This document shows, one piece after another, positions 10,801-19,084 of a stretch of 64,000 bases of DNA. Every line of letters starts with the position of its first letter. The stretch's first letter is position 1. The notes beneath the pieces are model-generated. The model ran no database searches. It was not told the origin of the DNA and was given only the letters and a program-made list of their open reading frames with translations. Source of the DNA: Streptomyces sp. MUM 2J (lineage in GTDB: Bacteria > Actinomycetota > Actinomycetes > Streptomycetales > Streptomycetaceae); contig NZ_JADWYM010000036.1 of the NCBI RefSeq assembly GCF_022414535.1, positions 1 to 64,000 of the forward strand, in the 5' to 3' direction. A program made the translations under genes and the position numbers.

Positions 10801-11535
10801 CTTGAACACCGTGCGACCCGCGTCGTCGACCGCCGCGAGGCTTCCGGACGCGCCCTCACGGACGTTCAGGTGCACGGCCTTCAGGCCGAAGGTGAGCTTC
10901 TTCAGCTCCTTGCTGGCCGCGGCCTCAGGCGTCTTCACCACGAACACCGGCTGGAAGCTCTCCGGCGTCGTGTTCACCCGCAGGTCCACACCCGGCAGGA
11001 CCTCCGCGTACGAGGCGGTGGTGCCGTCCAGCGTGGGGGCGGGCAGCGTGCCCGGCCACCCCAGTTCCAGCGAGCGGCCGTGGTCAGTGATCCGGGCCAG
11101 GGGCGCCTGGTCACCACCGCCGGAGAACGCCATCTGCACGGCCGCCGCCTTCGGCGCCACCGATCCGTCGGGACGCTTCTCCAGCGTCGCGTCCGGCGCC
11201 TGCCAGCCGCCGTCCGGCGTGGGCACCCGTACCGGGGCCGTCGACTCCTCCAGGGTGAAGGTGTGGCCGTCGGGGTTGGCGAACACGGTCGACCGCTCGG
11301 ACCGCTTGCCCGTCACCTCCACCCGCTGACCGGACTGCTCGGCCTCGGTCAGGGCCTGCTGTTCCTCCGACACGGGTGCGGGATCCGACTCGGAGGGAGA
11401 AGCGGAGACCTGATGCACGGGGAAGGCGAGTGTCGCCATCACCGTGGCGAGGACGACGGCTCCCGCCCTCGCTCTCGCGCGGTCCCTTCGTCTCTGACGC
11501 CCTTTCACGCCATGTTCGACCCACCCCGACGACAC
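7819..11535 (-). CDS. Secreted LamG/DNRLRE surface protein
   Basis: About 1238 residues. A basic N-terminus and hydrophobic segment (VVLATVMATLAFPV) form a signal peptide. Residues about 340-530 resemble DNRLRE-type repeats of Streptomyces surface proteins. An Ig/FN3-like stretch follows (VTPQHSGTYTFQVRAV), then two LamG-like jellyroll domains at about 768-960 (ALDGSTGYAAT) and 1000-1200 (VLDGSGDAAKT), which usually bind glycans or other surface ligands. Proteins of this build commonly sit just upstream of Rhs genes in Streptomyces, as here, suggesting co-secretion or help in displaying or delivering the toxin. The start is a GTG with a loose G-rich upstream site; an internal GTG nine codons later is possible. 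No sortase motif or C-terminal anchor is seen. Confidence 0.85.
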   Translation of the reverse strand: MSSGWVEHGVKGRQRRRDRARARAGAVVLATVMATLAFPVHQVSASPSESDPAPVSEEQQALTEAEQSGQRVEVTGKRSERSTVFANPDGHTFTLEESTAPVRVPTPDGGWQAPDATLEKRPDGSVAPKAAAVQMAFSGGGDQAPLARITDHGRSLELGWPGTLPAPTLDGTTASYAEVLPGVDLRVNTTPESFQPVFVVKTPEAAASKELKKLTFGLKAVHLNVREGASGSLAAVDDAGRTVFKAPPARMWDSAGEGAGPQTQLARTEAAGIGGAAPSDPSESAPSGSGVEPGQGDAVTRMDVDVTKDSLSVVPDAQMLSETDAADFPLFIDPAVAAGVSERTLLRSDGYTSYGWGNGSDNEGKGMGHCSSYGGYYCGPGYTQRLYFEFSPSQLSGKKVLDATFRATETWSFTCDAKWVDLVRTNNISSSTTWSSRPAELDWMVDRWVSAGRGSACDPSQPAAPIEFHDNPAESNENLTPTVQSFAAGNFARLTLELRAHDESDTASWKRFRNDAVLSVQYVPLPGKPDQLGVGVTSVCASNASDPAIVFTPTLRARAQSLPGGDLRNLRVYFDLDELNSDGSWTDTTPGNGSLYPTSGFAKDDQVVTMTWSALTEGKLYRYHAWTWSYYDDQSHYLSSAVSTGFCYFKVDPEAPKAPQITFNEPYTECRSSEYGEEGSCVAQGGPGVEAKFSVAPNAADTNTDSYDYQYKLSTDTKWSPASGPEATVSVTPQHSGTYTFQVRAVQNTDGGRAGQTAQVEFLVASGAGPTGRWHFDEASGDAVDSAVAGGVPQYNAALHGGATRDDRGRRGLMTRDELGNPLDPPITDKGLALDGSTGYAATTEPVVDTRASYTVSAWARLDRLPSDNRTVLGQDGTFYSGFYLSYQGSVGTWTLRTSPRDDGSGNITDQVVVAKQPATAGVWTHLAAVYDASTNEIRLYVNGKLQGSDTVASSRKAQGALQIGRVLWAGAYYDYFPGQIDEVNAWQRALTDAEVADEAELSLNGAYNHVELVADWSADGGSGTTLADTDSGYGRSLTLSGDAHLDGTAIVLDGSGDAAKTPGPVVDDTGSFTLSTVASVDKQKIAAEPIGYTAQVAGQRTSDGSGWGLWFQLADVQNELNEDTGEEESVPTGHWYFGRFADGEFDGVSAVAEVGADVRLTGVYDARAGEIRLYVGDQDKGPKPFTSAAGSGDFAVGTGFTGGTWQHYLPGRVSRVSLWAGAMAGSDQVDDITMTSG

Positions 11536-11595
11536 AGGAACTCGCCCCCCGGTTCACAAGATCACCACAAAGTCCCCGAGACTTTAACCCCGTTC

Positions 11596-11624
11596 TCATA
11601 ATCGATCAAGAGTGCGACATGCAA
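11596..11624 (-). promoter_or_regulatory. Candidate promoter of the LamG-Rhs-immunity module
   Basis: Read leftward, TTGCAT and TTATGA are separated by exactly 17 bases, about 60 bases upstream of the LamG gene start. Both hexamers are close to the vegetative sigma factor consensus. This is a pattern match only. Confidence 0.35.
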
Positions 11625-12263
11625 TCACCCGCGACCGCACCACCCCGTCGCGCGTCATTCACCCAGGCCGAACCGGGCGCCATCCCTGTGAAATCGGAGT
11701 CGTCCACCCGCATTCCGAGCACGCGCAAGGTCACGGCAAGCCATGTGGCGCAACTCCGAGAACAGGGAATCAGGCACCATGGGGCGAGAAGAATGAACCA
11801 ACGGCAGACCGATCATCCATGCCGATATCGAAGGATATTTGATCTTTTTGAGCGGCTGATCGCCGTCCATCACCTTTCGCCCACGTCCCGAGCAGGCCTC
11901 CTGGACGAAAGTCCCGTGTCACATTCGGGGCGAGATGACATCCATCAGGATCAACGCCATCGGGGCGCCACCAGGTCGCCGCCAAGGGGCGCGGGCCGCT
12001 CACCGGGCCCGCGCGAGTCACGCCCGGCACCCCGACGGGAACAGCCCGCGCCTTCAGAGGCGGACGTCAGGGCCGATCCACGGAGACCCCAGGGCGACCC
12101 CGAGCGGCGAATTCCGGACAGGGTGGCTGGAAATAGATCCTACGAGGAGCCCGATAACCGGAATTGCTTGTTCCTGACGTGACCCGTCTCACCACGGGGA
12201 TCGCACGAGGAAACTGCCGTCTACCCTTCACGGAAACGGGGAGAAACGGGGAGAGGAACGCGC
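11625..12263. other. Gene-poor spacer of lower GC
   Basis: About 640 bases with short AT-richer patches (for example around 11825-11850). Open frames here are short or run through neighbouring genes in the wrong strand and lack convincing ribosome binding sites. I see no gene, RNA or mobile element remnant I can name. The right end must hold the promoter of the rightward lipoprotein gene. Confidence 0.5.
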
Positions 12264-12725
12264 ATGCCGTCCTTACGCCGGGCCACAGCTGTTCTCGTGC
12301 TGGCCGTCGCAGCAGCAGGATGCACCGACCACAGCCCTTCCGGGGCTGTTCCGAGCCGCTCCGCGGCGACGGCGGGGAAGACGGCCCCCTCGGAACTGCC
12401 GTCCTTCTCGTCGGACGGGGTCGGCAACACCCTGCTGGAGGTGACCGGCCGCGGAACCGGCCGCCACCGGACACCTGCCGTCCCTGCGGGCGAGGTCACC
12501 GCCGAGATCGTCTGCACGGGCAGGGGCGTGCTGTCGGCCGACTTCGACGACGCGGCCGGCAAGGTGCTGTACCAGGTGGTGTCCCAGCCCTGTGACCCCG
12601 CGGTGAGCCACAAGGTCACCTTCGGTGTGCCCGCCGAGCCCGAGGGGATCGTGGTCGCGGTCACGGCGAGGGACGACGGCACGTACGGCGTCCTTCTGGG
12701 GACCGAGGACGTGGACGGCACGTGA
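12264..12725 (+). CDS. Small secreted lipoprotein, function unknown
   Basis: 153 residues. The N-terminus MPSLRR, a hydrophobic stretch and the lipobox VAAAGC (Cys at about 20) mark an exported, lipid-anchored protein. A Ser/Ala/Pro-rich linker follows, then a small beta-rich domain with two cysteines (IVCTG and SQPCDP) that could form a disulfide. No catalytic motif is visible and I do not recognise the family. AGAGG lies six to seven bases before the ATG. It faces the response-regulator gene tail to tail across a repeat-rich spacer, so it is probably transcribed alone. Confidence 0.8.
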   Translation: MPSLRRATAVLVLAVAAAGCTDHSPSGAVPSRSAATAGKTAPSELPSFSSDGVGNTLLEVTGRGTGRHRTPAVPAGEVTAEIVCTGRGVLSADFDDAAGKVLYQVVSQPCDPAVSHKVTFGVPAEPEGIVVAVTARDDGTYGVLLGTEDVDGT

Positions 12726-12748
12726 AACCGGAGCCGGGCGGGCCGGAG

Positions 12749-12935
12749 GAGGCCGTGCCCGGCCGTGGTGAACGGTCCTCCAGCACCGGGCGGACCGGAG
12801 GGTGAGGCCGTGCCCGGCCGTGGGGAGCGATCCCCCGGCGCCGATCCACCGTGGCGATCCGTGGCGATACGTGGCGATCCCCAGCAGGGATCAGCGGTGC
12901 CGGTCGGTGGCATCGGCCGGTCGGTGGCACCGGCC
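12749..12935. repeat. Cluster of short repeats between convergent genes
   Basis: Three kinds of direct repeat lie in one spacer. A 20-base unit occurs at 12749-12768 and 12804-12823. A 10-base unit (GTGGCGATCC, with one variant base in the middle copy) occurs three times in tandem at 12851-12880. A 17-base unit occurs twice in tandem at 12902-12918 and 12919-12935 with one difference. The likely cause is replication slippage; no function is evident. Confidence 0.8.
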
Positions 12936-12969
12936 GGCCGGGCCGCGCCCGCCGCGCCGGAACCCGGCG

Positions 12970-13584
12970 CTACAGCCAGCCCTTCTCGCGGGCGATGCGG
13001 GCCGCTTCCGTCCTGTTGCGTACGGCGAGCTTCTGGATCGCCGTCGACAGGTAGTTGCGGACGGTGCCCTGGGACAGGTGGAGGGACGCCGCGAGTTCGG
13101 CGTTCGTGGAGCCGTCGGCGGCTGCGCGCAGGACCTCGCGTTCGCGGTCGGTGAGGGGGTTGGCGCCCTCGGCGAGGGCCGCCGCGGCCAGGGTCGGGTC
13201 GATGACGCGCTCCCCCGCCAGCACCTTGCGGACGGCTGCGGCGAGTTGGGCGGCGGGGGCGTCCTTGACCAGGAAGGCGTCGGCGCCGGCCTCCATCGCG
13301 CTGCGGAGGTAGCCGGGGCGGCCGAAGGTGGTCAGGACGACCAGCTTGACGTCCGGTAGTTCGCGGCGGACCCGGGCCGCCGCCTCGATGCCGGTCGCGC
13401 CCGGCATCTCGATGTCGAGGAGGGCTACGTCCACGCCGTGCTCCCGGGCCGCTGCCAGGACCTCGTCGCCGCGCGCGACCTGGACGGCCACCTCGATGTC
13501 GTCCTCCAGACCGAGCAGCGCGGCGAGCGCCTCGCGGACCATGGACTGGTCCTCGGCCAGCAGAACCTTGATCATGCGCGTCAT
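12970..13584 (-). CDS. NarL/LuxR-family response regulator
   Basis: 204 residues. Receiver domain at about 5-120 with acidic pocket EDQ, phosphoacceptor D57 (LLDIEMPG) and conserved Thr and Lys (VVLTTFG, VKDAPA). The C-terminal LuxR helix-turn-helix at about 140-200 includes LTDREREVL and TVRNYLS. It should bind DNA as a dimer when phosphorylated by the upstream kinase. The ATG overlaps the kinase stop as ATGA, so the pair is translationally coupled. It is the last gene of a four-gene operon with an ABC exporter, and the palindrome in front of that operon is a natural candidate target. Regulation of the exporter is inferred from context. Confidence 0.93.
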   Translation of the reverse strand: MTRMIKVLLAEDQSMVREALAALLGLEDDIEVAVQVARGDEVLAAAREHGVDVALLDIEMPGATGIEAAARVRRELPDVKLVVLTTFGRPGYLRSAMEAGADAFLVKDAPAAQLAAAVRKVLAGERVIDPTLAAAALAEGANPLTDREREVLRAAADGSTNAELAASLHLSQGTVRNYLSTAIQKLAVRNRTEAARIAREKGWL

Positions 13585-14741
13585 GCCCCGGATCCTACGG
13601 GCGCGGGCTGCGCGGCGGGGACGCGGGCGACCAGCAGGAAGCCCTTGCGCATCCGGCCCGCCTCCAGGCTGCCGCCCGCCTTCTCCAGGCGCTCGGTCAG
13701 GCCCGTGAGGCCGTTGCCGGGGCCGTTGCCCGCCCCGCCGGAGCCGTCGTCCTCGACGGAGAGTTCCAGGACGGGGCCGTCGAGCGTCTGACGGCGGAGG
13801 ACGTCCACCGTGCAGCGGCGGGCGCCGCTGTGCCGCACGACGTTGGTGACGGCCTCGCGCAGCGCCCAGGCGAGGGCGGACTCGCTGTCCTCGGGGACGC
13901 CGTCGAGGCCGGGTTCGGTGGGGAGTTCGGCGGCGACGCCGGCCGCGGTCAGGGCGGCCTTCGCCCCGGCGAGTTCGGCGGCGAGGCGGGGGCGCCGGTA
14001 GCCGGTCACCGCCTCGCGGACGTCCACCAGGGCCTGGCGGCTGACCTGTTCGATGTCGGCGACCTGCTGGGCCGCCTTCTCCGGGTGGCCGGGCAGCATG
14101 CGGCCCGCCAGCTCGCTCTTGAGGGTGATCAGCGACAGCGAGTGGCCCAGCAGGTCGTGCAGGTCGCGGGCGAGCCGCAGCCGCTCCTCGTTGGCGGCGA
14201 GCTGGGCGACGGTGGCGCGGGCCTCGCGCAACTCGATGGTGGTGCGGATCAGTTCCCGCACGCCCGTCATGGAGAATCCGCCCAGCAGCGCCGGCAGGAG
14301 CAGGCCGGCCAGGAAGTCCTCGCCGCCGGGGACGGTCAGGGCGACCGCCGTCAGCAGCGCCGAGGCGCAGGGGATCGTCCAGCGGGACAGGCGCATCGGC
14401 AGGGCCGCACCGGAGGCCACGGCCACGTACACGTACAGGACCATCCAGTCCCGGCCCAGGGTGAGGGACAGCACCGTGGCCTGGGCGGCGAGGACTCCGA
14501 GCGCGCCGAGCACCAGGGCGTTGCGGTCGCCGCGCCCGGCGCGGAAGATCAGGATGAAGTACCAGGAGACGAAGGCGGCCAGGCCGAGCCAGCCGAGGAG
14601 CCGTACGCCGTCGCTGAGTCCGCCGTGCAGCAGGTCGTCGACCGGCGCCTGGAGGTAGGCGAACCAGATGCCGGTCCACAGCACCTTCAGCACGCGTTGC
14701 CTGCGGTTCTGCGGGCGCTGCCCGAGGCCGATGCCCTTCAT
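13581..14741 (-). CDS. DesK-type sensor histidine kinase
   Basis: 386 residues. The N-terminal half holds about five hydrophobic segments with almost no extracellular loop, typical of intramembrane-sensing kinases. The dimerisation/phosphoacceptor region follows with H195 in ARDLHDLLGHS, then a HATPase domain with N box REAVTNVVRHS and glycine loops DDGSGG and GNGLTGL. It should phosphorylate the coupled response regulator, probably in response to membrane stress or the exporter's substrate. The ATG overlaps the permease stop (ATGA), and its own stop overlaps the regulator start. Confidence 0.93.
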   Translation of the reverse strand: MKGIGLGQRPQNRRQRVLKVLWTGIWFAYLQAPVDDLLHGGLSDGVRLLGWLGLAAFVSWYFILIFRAGRGDRNALVLGALGVLAAQATVLSLTLGRDWMVLYVYVAVASGAALPMRLSRWTIPCASALLTAVALTVPGGEDFLAGLLLPALLGGFSMTGVRELIRTTIELREARATVAQLAANEERLRLARDLHDLLGHSLSLITLKSELAGRMLPGHPEKAAQQVADIEQVSRQALVDVREAVTGYRRPRLAAELAGAKAALTAAGVAAELPTEPGLDGVPEDSESALAWALREAVTNVVRHSGARRCTVDVLRRQTLDGPVLELSVEDDGSGGAGNGPGNGLTGLTERLEKAGGSLEAGRMRKGFLLVARVPAAQPAPVGSGA

Positions 14742-15481
14742 CACGCCTTCAGCGTGTCCTTCCGGTACAGCCAGGCCGCTCCGCCCGTGAACAGGGCGAA
14801 GAAGACGGCCAGGATGGCGATGTCCTTCACGTGCGGGGCCTGGCTCTGCTCGATCGCCTGCCCGAGGGCAGCGTACGCGTGGGTGGGCACCCAGCGGGCG
14901 ATGTCCTGGAGCCAACCGGGGAAGCTCGTCGTCGGCATCCACAGGCCGCCGAGGATCGACAGGCCGAAGTAGGTGATCATGGTGATCGGGCGGACCGCGT
15001 CGCCGCTGGCGAGGTAGCCGATGGCGACACCGAGCGCGGCGAACACCAGGCTGCCCGCCCAGATGGCGCCGGTGAGCGCGAGCCACTGCCAGGCGTCGAG
15101 GCGCACGTCCTTCACGGCGGCGGCGACGGCGAAGACGACGACGATCGACGGCAGGCTGACCACGGCGGCGCTGGCGGTCTTGGCGAGGACGTAGCCGCGG
15201 CCCGGGAGGGTGGTCAGCCGCAGCTGCCGTACCCAGCCGCTCTCGCGCTCCTTGGCGATGCGTTCGCTGTTGCCCATCAGGACGGCGGTCAGGGCGCCGA
15301 AGGAGGCCATGGAGACCATCATGTACGTCGGCAGGGTCAGGCCGGTGCCGTCGATCTTGGTGGTGCCGTCGGCGGTGCCCGAGATGAGCAGGAAGAGCAC
15401 CGAGGGGTAGATCACCGAGAAGAACAGGAACTTGCGGTTGCGCAGGGCCCGGGTGAGTTCCAGTTTGATCAGGCTGTTCAC
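14741..15481 (-). CDS. ABC-2 type exporter permease
   Basis: 246 residues with six predicted membrane segments and the ABC-2 layout: a short cytosolic N-terminus (LIKLELTRALRNRKFLFF), a loop with KERESGWVRQLRLTTLP, and a conserved late segment (ILGGLWMPTTSFPGWLQ). It should form a homodimer with the upstream ATPase to export lipids, peptides or drugs. The GTG start overlaps the ATPase stop (GTGA), and the stop overlaps the kinase start, so all four genes are coupled. The substrate cannot be read from sequence. Confidence 0.92.
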   Translation of the reverse strand: MNSLIKLELTRALRNRKFLFFSVIYPSVLFLLISGTADGTTKIDGTGLTLPTYMMVSMASFGALTAVLMGNSERIAKERESGWVRQLRLTTLPGRGYVLAKTASAAVVSLPSIVVVFAVAAAVKDVRLDAWQWLALTGAIWAGSLVFAALGVAIGYLASGDAVRPITMITYFGLSILGGLWMPTTSFPGWLQDIARWVPTHAYAALGQAIEQSQAPHVKDIAILAVFFALFTGGAAWLYRKDTLKA

Positions 15482-16389
15482 GACTGCTTGGCCTCCTCGG
15501 CGGCGGTGATGGCGACGAAGGCCTGCTCCAGGCCGAGCCCGGCGACCTCCAGGTTGCGGGGGTAGAGGCCGAGCCCGTAGAGGGCGTGGACGGTGGCGTC
15601 GGCGTCGGAGGACTGGATACGGACGGTCTGGCCGGACACGTCGATCGTGGTGAGGAACGGCAGCTCGCGCAGCGAGGTCTCGTCGATCGTGCCCTCCAGG
15701 TCGAAGGACACGCGCCGGGCGCCGGCCTTCGCCTTGATCTCGGCGGCCGTGCCGTCGGCGAGCAGCCGGCCGCGGTGCAGCACGAGCACCCGGTCGGCGA
15801 TGGCGTCGGCCTCTTCGAGGTAGTGGGTGGCGAAGAGGACGGTGCGGCCCTGGTCGGCCTGCTCGCGCATGGTGGCCCAGAAGGCCTGGCGGGTGGTGAC
15901 GTCCATGCCGGTGGTCGGCTCGTCGAGGACGATCAGGTCGCTGTCGCCGGCGGTGGCGAGGGCGAAGCGGACGCGCTGGGCCTGTCCGCCGGAGAGCTTG
16001 TTGACCTTGCGGTCGGCGATCTGCGCGATGCCCGCGCGGGCGAGCACGTCGGAGACCCGGTACGGCCGCGGGTGCAGGTCGCAGGCGAGGCGGACCAGCT
16101 CGGCGACGGTGACCTCGTCCATCAGGCCGCCGGTCTGCAGCATGGCGCCGACCCGGCCGCGCACGATCGCCTCGCGCGGGGTGGAGCCGAAGAGGCTGAC
16201 GGTGCCGCTGTGGGCGGCCTTGAGGCCGAGGAGGAGGTCGAGGGTGGTGGACTTGCCGGCGCCGTTGGGGCCGAGCAGGGCCACGGTCTCACCGGGGTGC
16301 AGGGTCAGGGTCAGTTCGTCCACGGCCCGGACCTCACCGTAGGCCTTGCTCACCTGGTCGAACGCGACCACCGGGGCTTTCGTTGTCAT
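15478..16389 (-). CDS. ABC exporter ATP-binding protein
   Basis: 303 residues. Walker A LLGPNGAGKST at about 38-48, signature KLSGGQAQR, Walker B LIVLDEPTTGMD and switch histidine ATHYLEEAD are all intact. A C-terminal extension of about 90 residues is typical of DrrA/NatA-like exporters that pair with ABC-2 permeases. First gene of a four-gene operon with permease, kinase and response regulator. The ATG lacks a strong ribosome binding site, so a short or near-leaderless transcript is possible. Confidence 0.94.
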   Translation of the reverse strand: MTTKAPVVAFDQVSKAYGEVRAVDELTLTLHPGETVALLGPNGAGKSTTLDLLLGLKAAHSGTVSLFGSTPREAIVRGRVGAMLQTGGLMDEVTVAELVRLACDLHPRPYRVSDVLARAGIAQIADRKVNKLSGGQAQRVRFALATAGDSDLIVLDEPTTGMDVTTRQAFWATMREQADQGRTVLFATHYLEEADAIADRVLVLHRGRLLADGTAAEIKAKAGARRVSFDLEGTIDETSLRELPFLTTIDVSGQTVRIQSSDADATVHALYGLGLYPRNLEVAGLGLEQAFVAITAAEEAKQS

Positions 16390-16446
16390 GCGGCCATGGT
16401 GGCCCGCGGGGCGCGGGCGGGGACAGTGCCGGCCGTCCGGAGTGCC

Positions 16447-16464
16447 GCATGACAGATGTCATGC
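16447..16464. promoter_or_regulatory. Palindromic candidate operator of the exporter operon
   Basis: Eight-base arms GCATGACA and TGTCATGC flank GA, a perfect inverted repeat 58 bases upstream of the ATPase ATG. Its size fits a dimeric LuxR-type response regulator site, and the operon ends in one. The rest of 16390-16699 is GC-rich spacer in which I see no gene. Confidence 0.5.
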
Positions 16465-16699
16465 CTCGCCTGCGACGACGTGCCGAACGGCCGGCCGCTG
16501 CGGACCGGCCGGCCCGAACTCCGGCCCGGCAGCCTCTCCGCCCATACGGCGGGCCCGGCGGTCCCTCGGACCGGTACGGCCGCCCGGACCCTCCGACCCG
16601 CGGCGGTCGGCCGGACCCGGTGTTCCCGGAGCCGCAGCGCCGGACCCCGGCGAACGCGGACCGCCGGGCCGGACCGCGGCGCCCCGGAGCCGCGCCCCG

Positions 16700-18928
16700 T
16701 CAGCTCGGGTCGGTCTCGATGACCGCCACCCGGTCGCCGGTGCTCTTCAGGGCCAGTCGCAGGGCGCCGTAGACGTCCTGGACGGTGACCGGGGTCTTCT
16801 GGCCGTCGGCACGGGTGATGAGCACGCCGTCGAAGGTGGTGCCGTACAGCTGCTTCAGCGCGTCGGTGTCGGGGGCGTCGACGAGCTTGCCGTCGACGGC
16901 CTTGACCCTCAGGAACTTCCACAGGGACTTCTCGGGGCTGAAGGCGATCTCGTGGGTGCCGTCGGCCGTCCTGAGGGTGACCCGCGCGGACATCGCCGGC
17001 CGGGCGAACTCCTTCATCATCCGGTCGACCTCGGCGTTGCCGACCGTGGGCTGCCGGGTGGTGGTGGAGACGGCGACGGGCCTGCTGGTCCCGGTCTCCA
17101 CCTGGGTGCGGTAGGCCTGCTCGACGGCGTACTTGGAGCGGGCGACGTCGATGCCCCGGGAGGGCTTGCCGTACACGGCGACGGCCTTGCCGGACTCGAA
17201 GCGGATCGTGCCGTCGGACGCCGAGCCGGTGCTGCCCGCGGCGTTCTCCAGGGCGGCCTGGAGCTTCTCCTCGTCGACGGGCATGACCGGCTGGACCACG
17301 CGCTGCTGCCCGAAGAGGGAGCCGATCACGGAGACCGGGTTGTAGTCGCTGCGCGCGGCGGCGCCGACCGTGGCGTCCTTGTCGAACTGCAGGCCTGCCT
17401 GGTCGGGTTTGAGGGTGACGGTGGTACCGCCGACGGACAGCCGCAGGGGCTGGCCGACCCGCTTGGCGAAGGCCTGGTCGAGCTTCTTGACGGCCTCGTC
17501 ACGCGTGCCGCCGCCGATGTCGACGCCGAGCACGGTGGTGCCCTTGGGCACGTCGGAGTGGTTCATCAGCAGTCCGGCGCCGTACGCGCCGGCGACCAGC
17601 ACGATCACGCCGGCACCGAGGAGAGCGAGCTTGCTGCGGCCCTTCTTCTTCGGGGCCGCGGTGCTCTTCGGTGCCGGAGCAGGCGCGCTCCGCCTGCTGT
17701 CGGCCTGCTGGTGCGGCGGCGGACCGTCGGGGTGGACGCGGTCCGCGTCGAACGACGCGTCGGGGTGGGGGCCGCCCCCGGCGAACGGGCCGTCGTGCCG
17801 GTCGGCCGGGGGGACGACGGGGATGCCGCTGGTGACGGTGTGCCCGGAGACGTTGTCGTGGGGCGGCGCGGCGAAGCTGCCGGGGGGCGGCTCGGGGGCG
17901 GGGGGCTGCGGGGTGAGGATCGCGGTGTCGTCGCTCAGCGAGCCGCCGGGGACGGAGGGGACGCCGCCGACCGGGGGCACCATCGGGCCGTCGCCGGTCA
18001 CGGGGCCGCCGGTCGGGCCGGAGGGGTGGTGCGGGCCACCGGGTCCCTGCGGGCCGTTCGGGCCGCCGGGGCCGTTGAAGCCGGTGGGACCGCCCGGGCC
18101 GCCCGGGCCACCGGGTGCGCCGTAGCCGTCGGTGCCGTCGCCGGTGGGGTACGGCAGGTCGTCGCGGCCGGGTTCGCCGGACCGGCCGGGGCGGTTGCCA
18201 CCGCCCAGCGGGCCGGCGGCCAGCGCCTCGGTGACGTCGAAGGAGCCGGTGCCGCCGCCGTGGCCGGGCGCGACGGGGCCACCGGTGGCGCTCGGCAGCC
18301 CGGCGCCGTTCGGGCCGCCCGGGCGGGAGTTGCCGGGAGCCTTCATGGAGCCGACCACACCACCGGGGCGGCCGGGAGCGGTGGGGCCGGGAGCCGCAGG
18401 GCCGGCTCCCGGCGCACCGGGACCGGCCGGGGCGCCGCCCGCGGCCGGGGCGGCGCCGCTCGCGGCCGAACCACCCGGCGCGCCGCTGCCGTTGGCCCCG
18501 CTGCCGTTCTGGGGGGCCTTGTTCGCCGCGGACTTGCGGGGGGCGAACCAGTCGCTGGTCGGCTTCTCCTGTGCTGCGGGCTCGGGTTCGGCCGCAGGCT
18601 GGGAGGCGGCGCCGGGAGCGCCGGGGGCGGGGGCAGGGGCGGCGCCGGTCTGCTGCGGCTCGGCGGCCTCGGGCTCGACGGCCTCGGACTCGCCGACCGG
18701 CGTGCGCATGACGACCGGCGGAATCGGCCGGGATCCGGGGATGTTGATCCGGATGCGGGTCGTCAGCGTGGTCTCGGTCTTGCGCTCCTCCGGCTGTCCG
18801 GCGGCGCGGCCGGCGTCCGGGCCGCCGTCGGAAGCCATCGGCGTGCCGTACGGCGGCGTCCCGGAGGGGTAGGCGGCTCCGCCGCGCCCGTCGGGCCCGG
18901 AGGACGGAGTGTCAGTTTCACGGCTCAA
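16700..18928 (-). CDS. Membrane-anchored YoaR-like peptidoglycan-binding protein
   Basis: 742 residues. The first about 425 are a low-complexity cytosolic region rich in Gly and Pro (repeats such as GGPGGPGGPTG), followed by a basic stretch (PKKKGRSK), one membrane segment at about 432-453 (LALLGAGVIVLVAGAYGAGLL) and an extracellular part. That part begins GVDIGGGTRDEAVKKLD, the signature of the PG_binding_4 domain found before VanW domains; no clear VanW domain follows. The TTG start is supported by GGAGAA six bases upstream. Likely role: envelope protein contacting peptidoglycan while its disordered tail faces the cytoplasm. Monocistronic by its spacing. Confidence 0.8.
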   Translation of the reverse strand: MSRETDTPSSGPDGRGGAAYPSGTPPYGTPMASDGGPDAGRAAGQPEERKTETTLTTRIRINIPGSRPIPPVVMRTPVGESEAVEPEAAEPQQTGAAPAPAPGAPGAASQPAAEPEPAAQEKPTSDWFAPRKSAANKAPQNGSGANGSGAPGGSAASGAAPAAGGAPAGPGAPGAGPAAPGPTAPGRPGGVVGSMKAPGNSRPGGPNGAGLPSATGGPVAPGHGGGTGSFDVTEALAAGPLGGGNRPGRSGEPGRDDLPYPTGDGTDGYGAPGGPGGPGGPTGFNGPGGPNGPQGPGGPHHPSGPTGGPVTGDGPMVPPVGGVPSVPGGSLSDDTAILTPQPPAPEPPPGSFAAPPHDNVSGHTVTSGIPVVPPADRHDGPFAGGGPHPDASFDADRVHPDGPPPHQQADSRRSAPAPAPKSTAAPKKKGRSKLALLGAGVIVLVAGAYGAGLLMNHSDVPKGTTVLGVDIGGGTRDEAVKKLDQAFAKRVGQPLRLSVGGTTVTLKPDQAGLQFDKDATVGAAARSDYNPVSVIGSLFGQQRVVQPVMPVDEEKLQAALENAAGSTGSASDGTIRFESGKAVAVYGKPSRGIDVARSKYAVEQAYRTQVETGTSRPVAVSTTTRQPTVGNAEVDRMMKEFARPAMSARVTLRTADGTHEIAFSPEKSLWKFLRVKAVDGKLVDAPDTDALKQLYGTTFDGVLITRADGQKTPVTVQDVYGALRLALKSTGDRVAVIETDPS

Positions 18929-19084
18929 GGCAGGTTCTCCCGGTTGGCTCCGCCGCCCGCGTCAGATCCTCTCGGGCAGCTCGGCGGCGCGCACCACCAT
19001 ACTGGCCACCTCCGGCGCGTATCCCCCGGCCATCGGGGAAACCCCCACCGCTCCCGCACGTGCGTGTTATGGCGAAGTGGTACG

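Noticed and set aside
11376..12182. Rightward frame across the LamG promoter region
   Set aside because: Starts inside the LamG gene on the wrong strand, highly charged low-complexity product, no ribosome binding site.
12749..12935. Possible CRISPR array in the repeat cluster
   Set aside because: Units are 10-20 bases, adjacent or only twice present, with no regular spacers and no cas genes.
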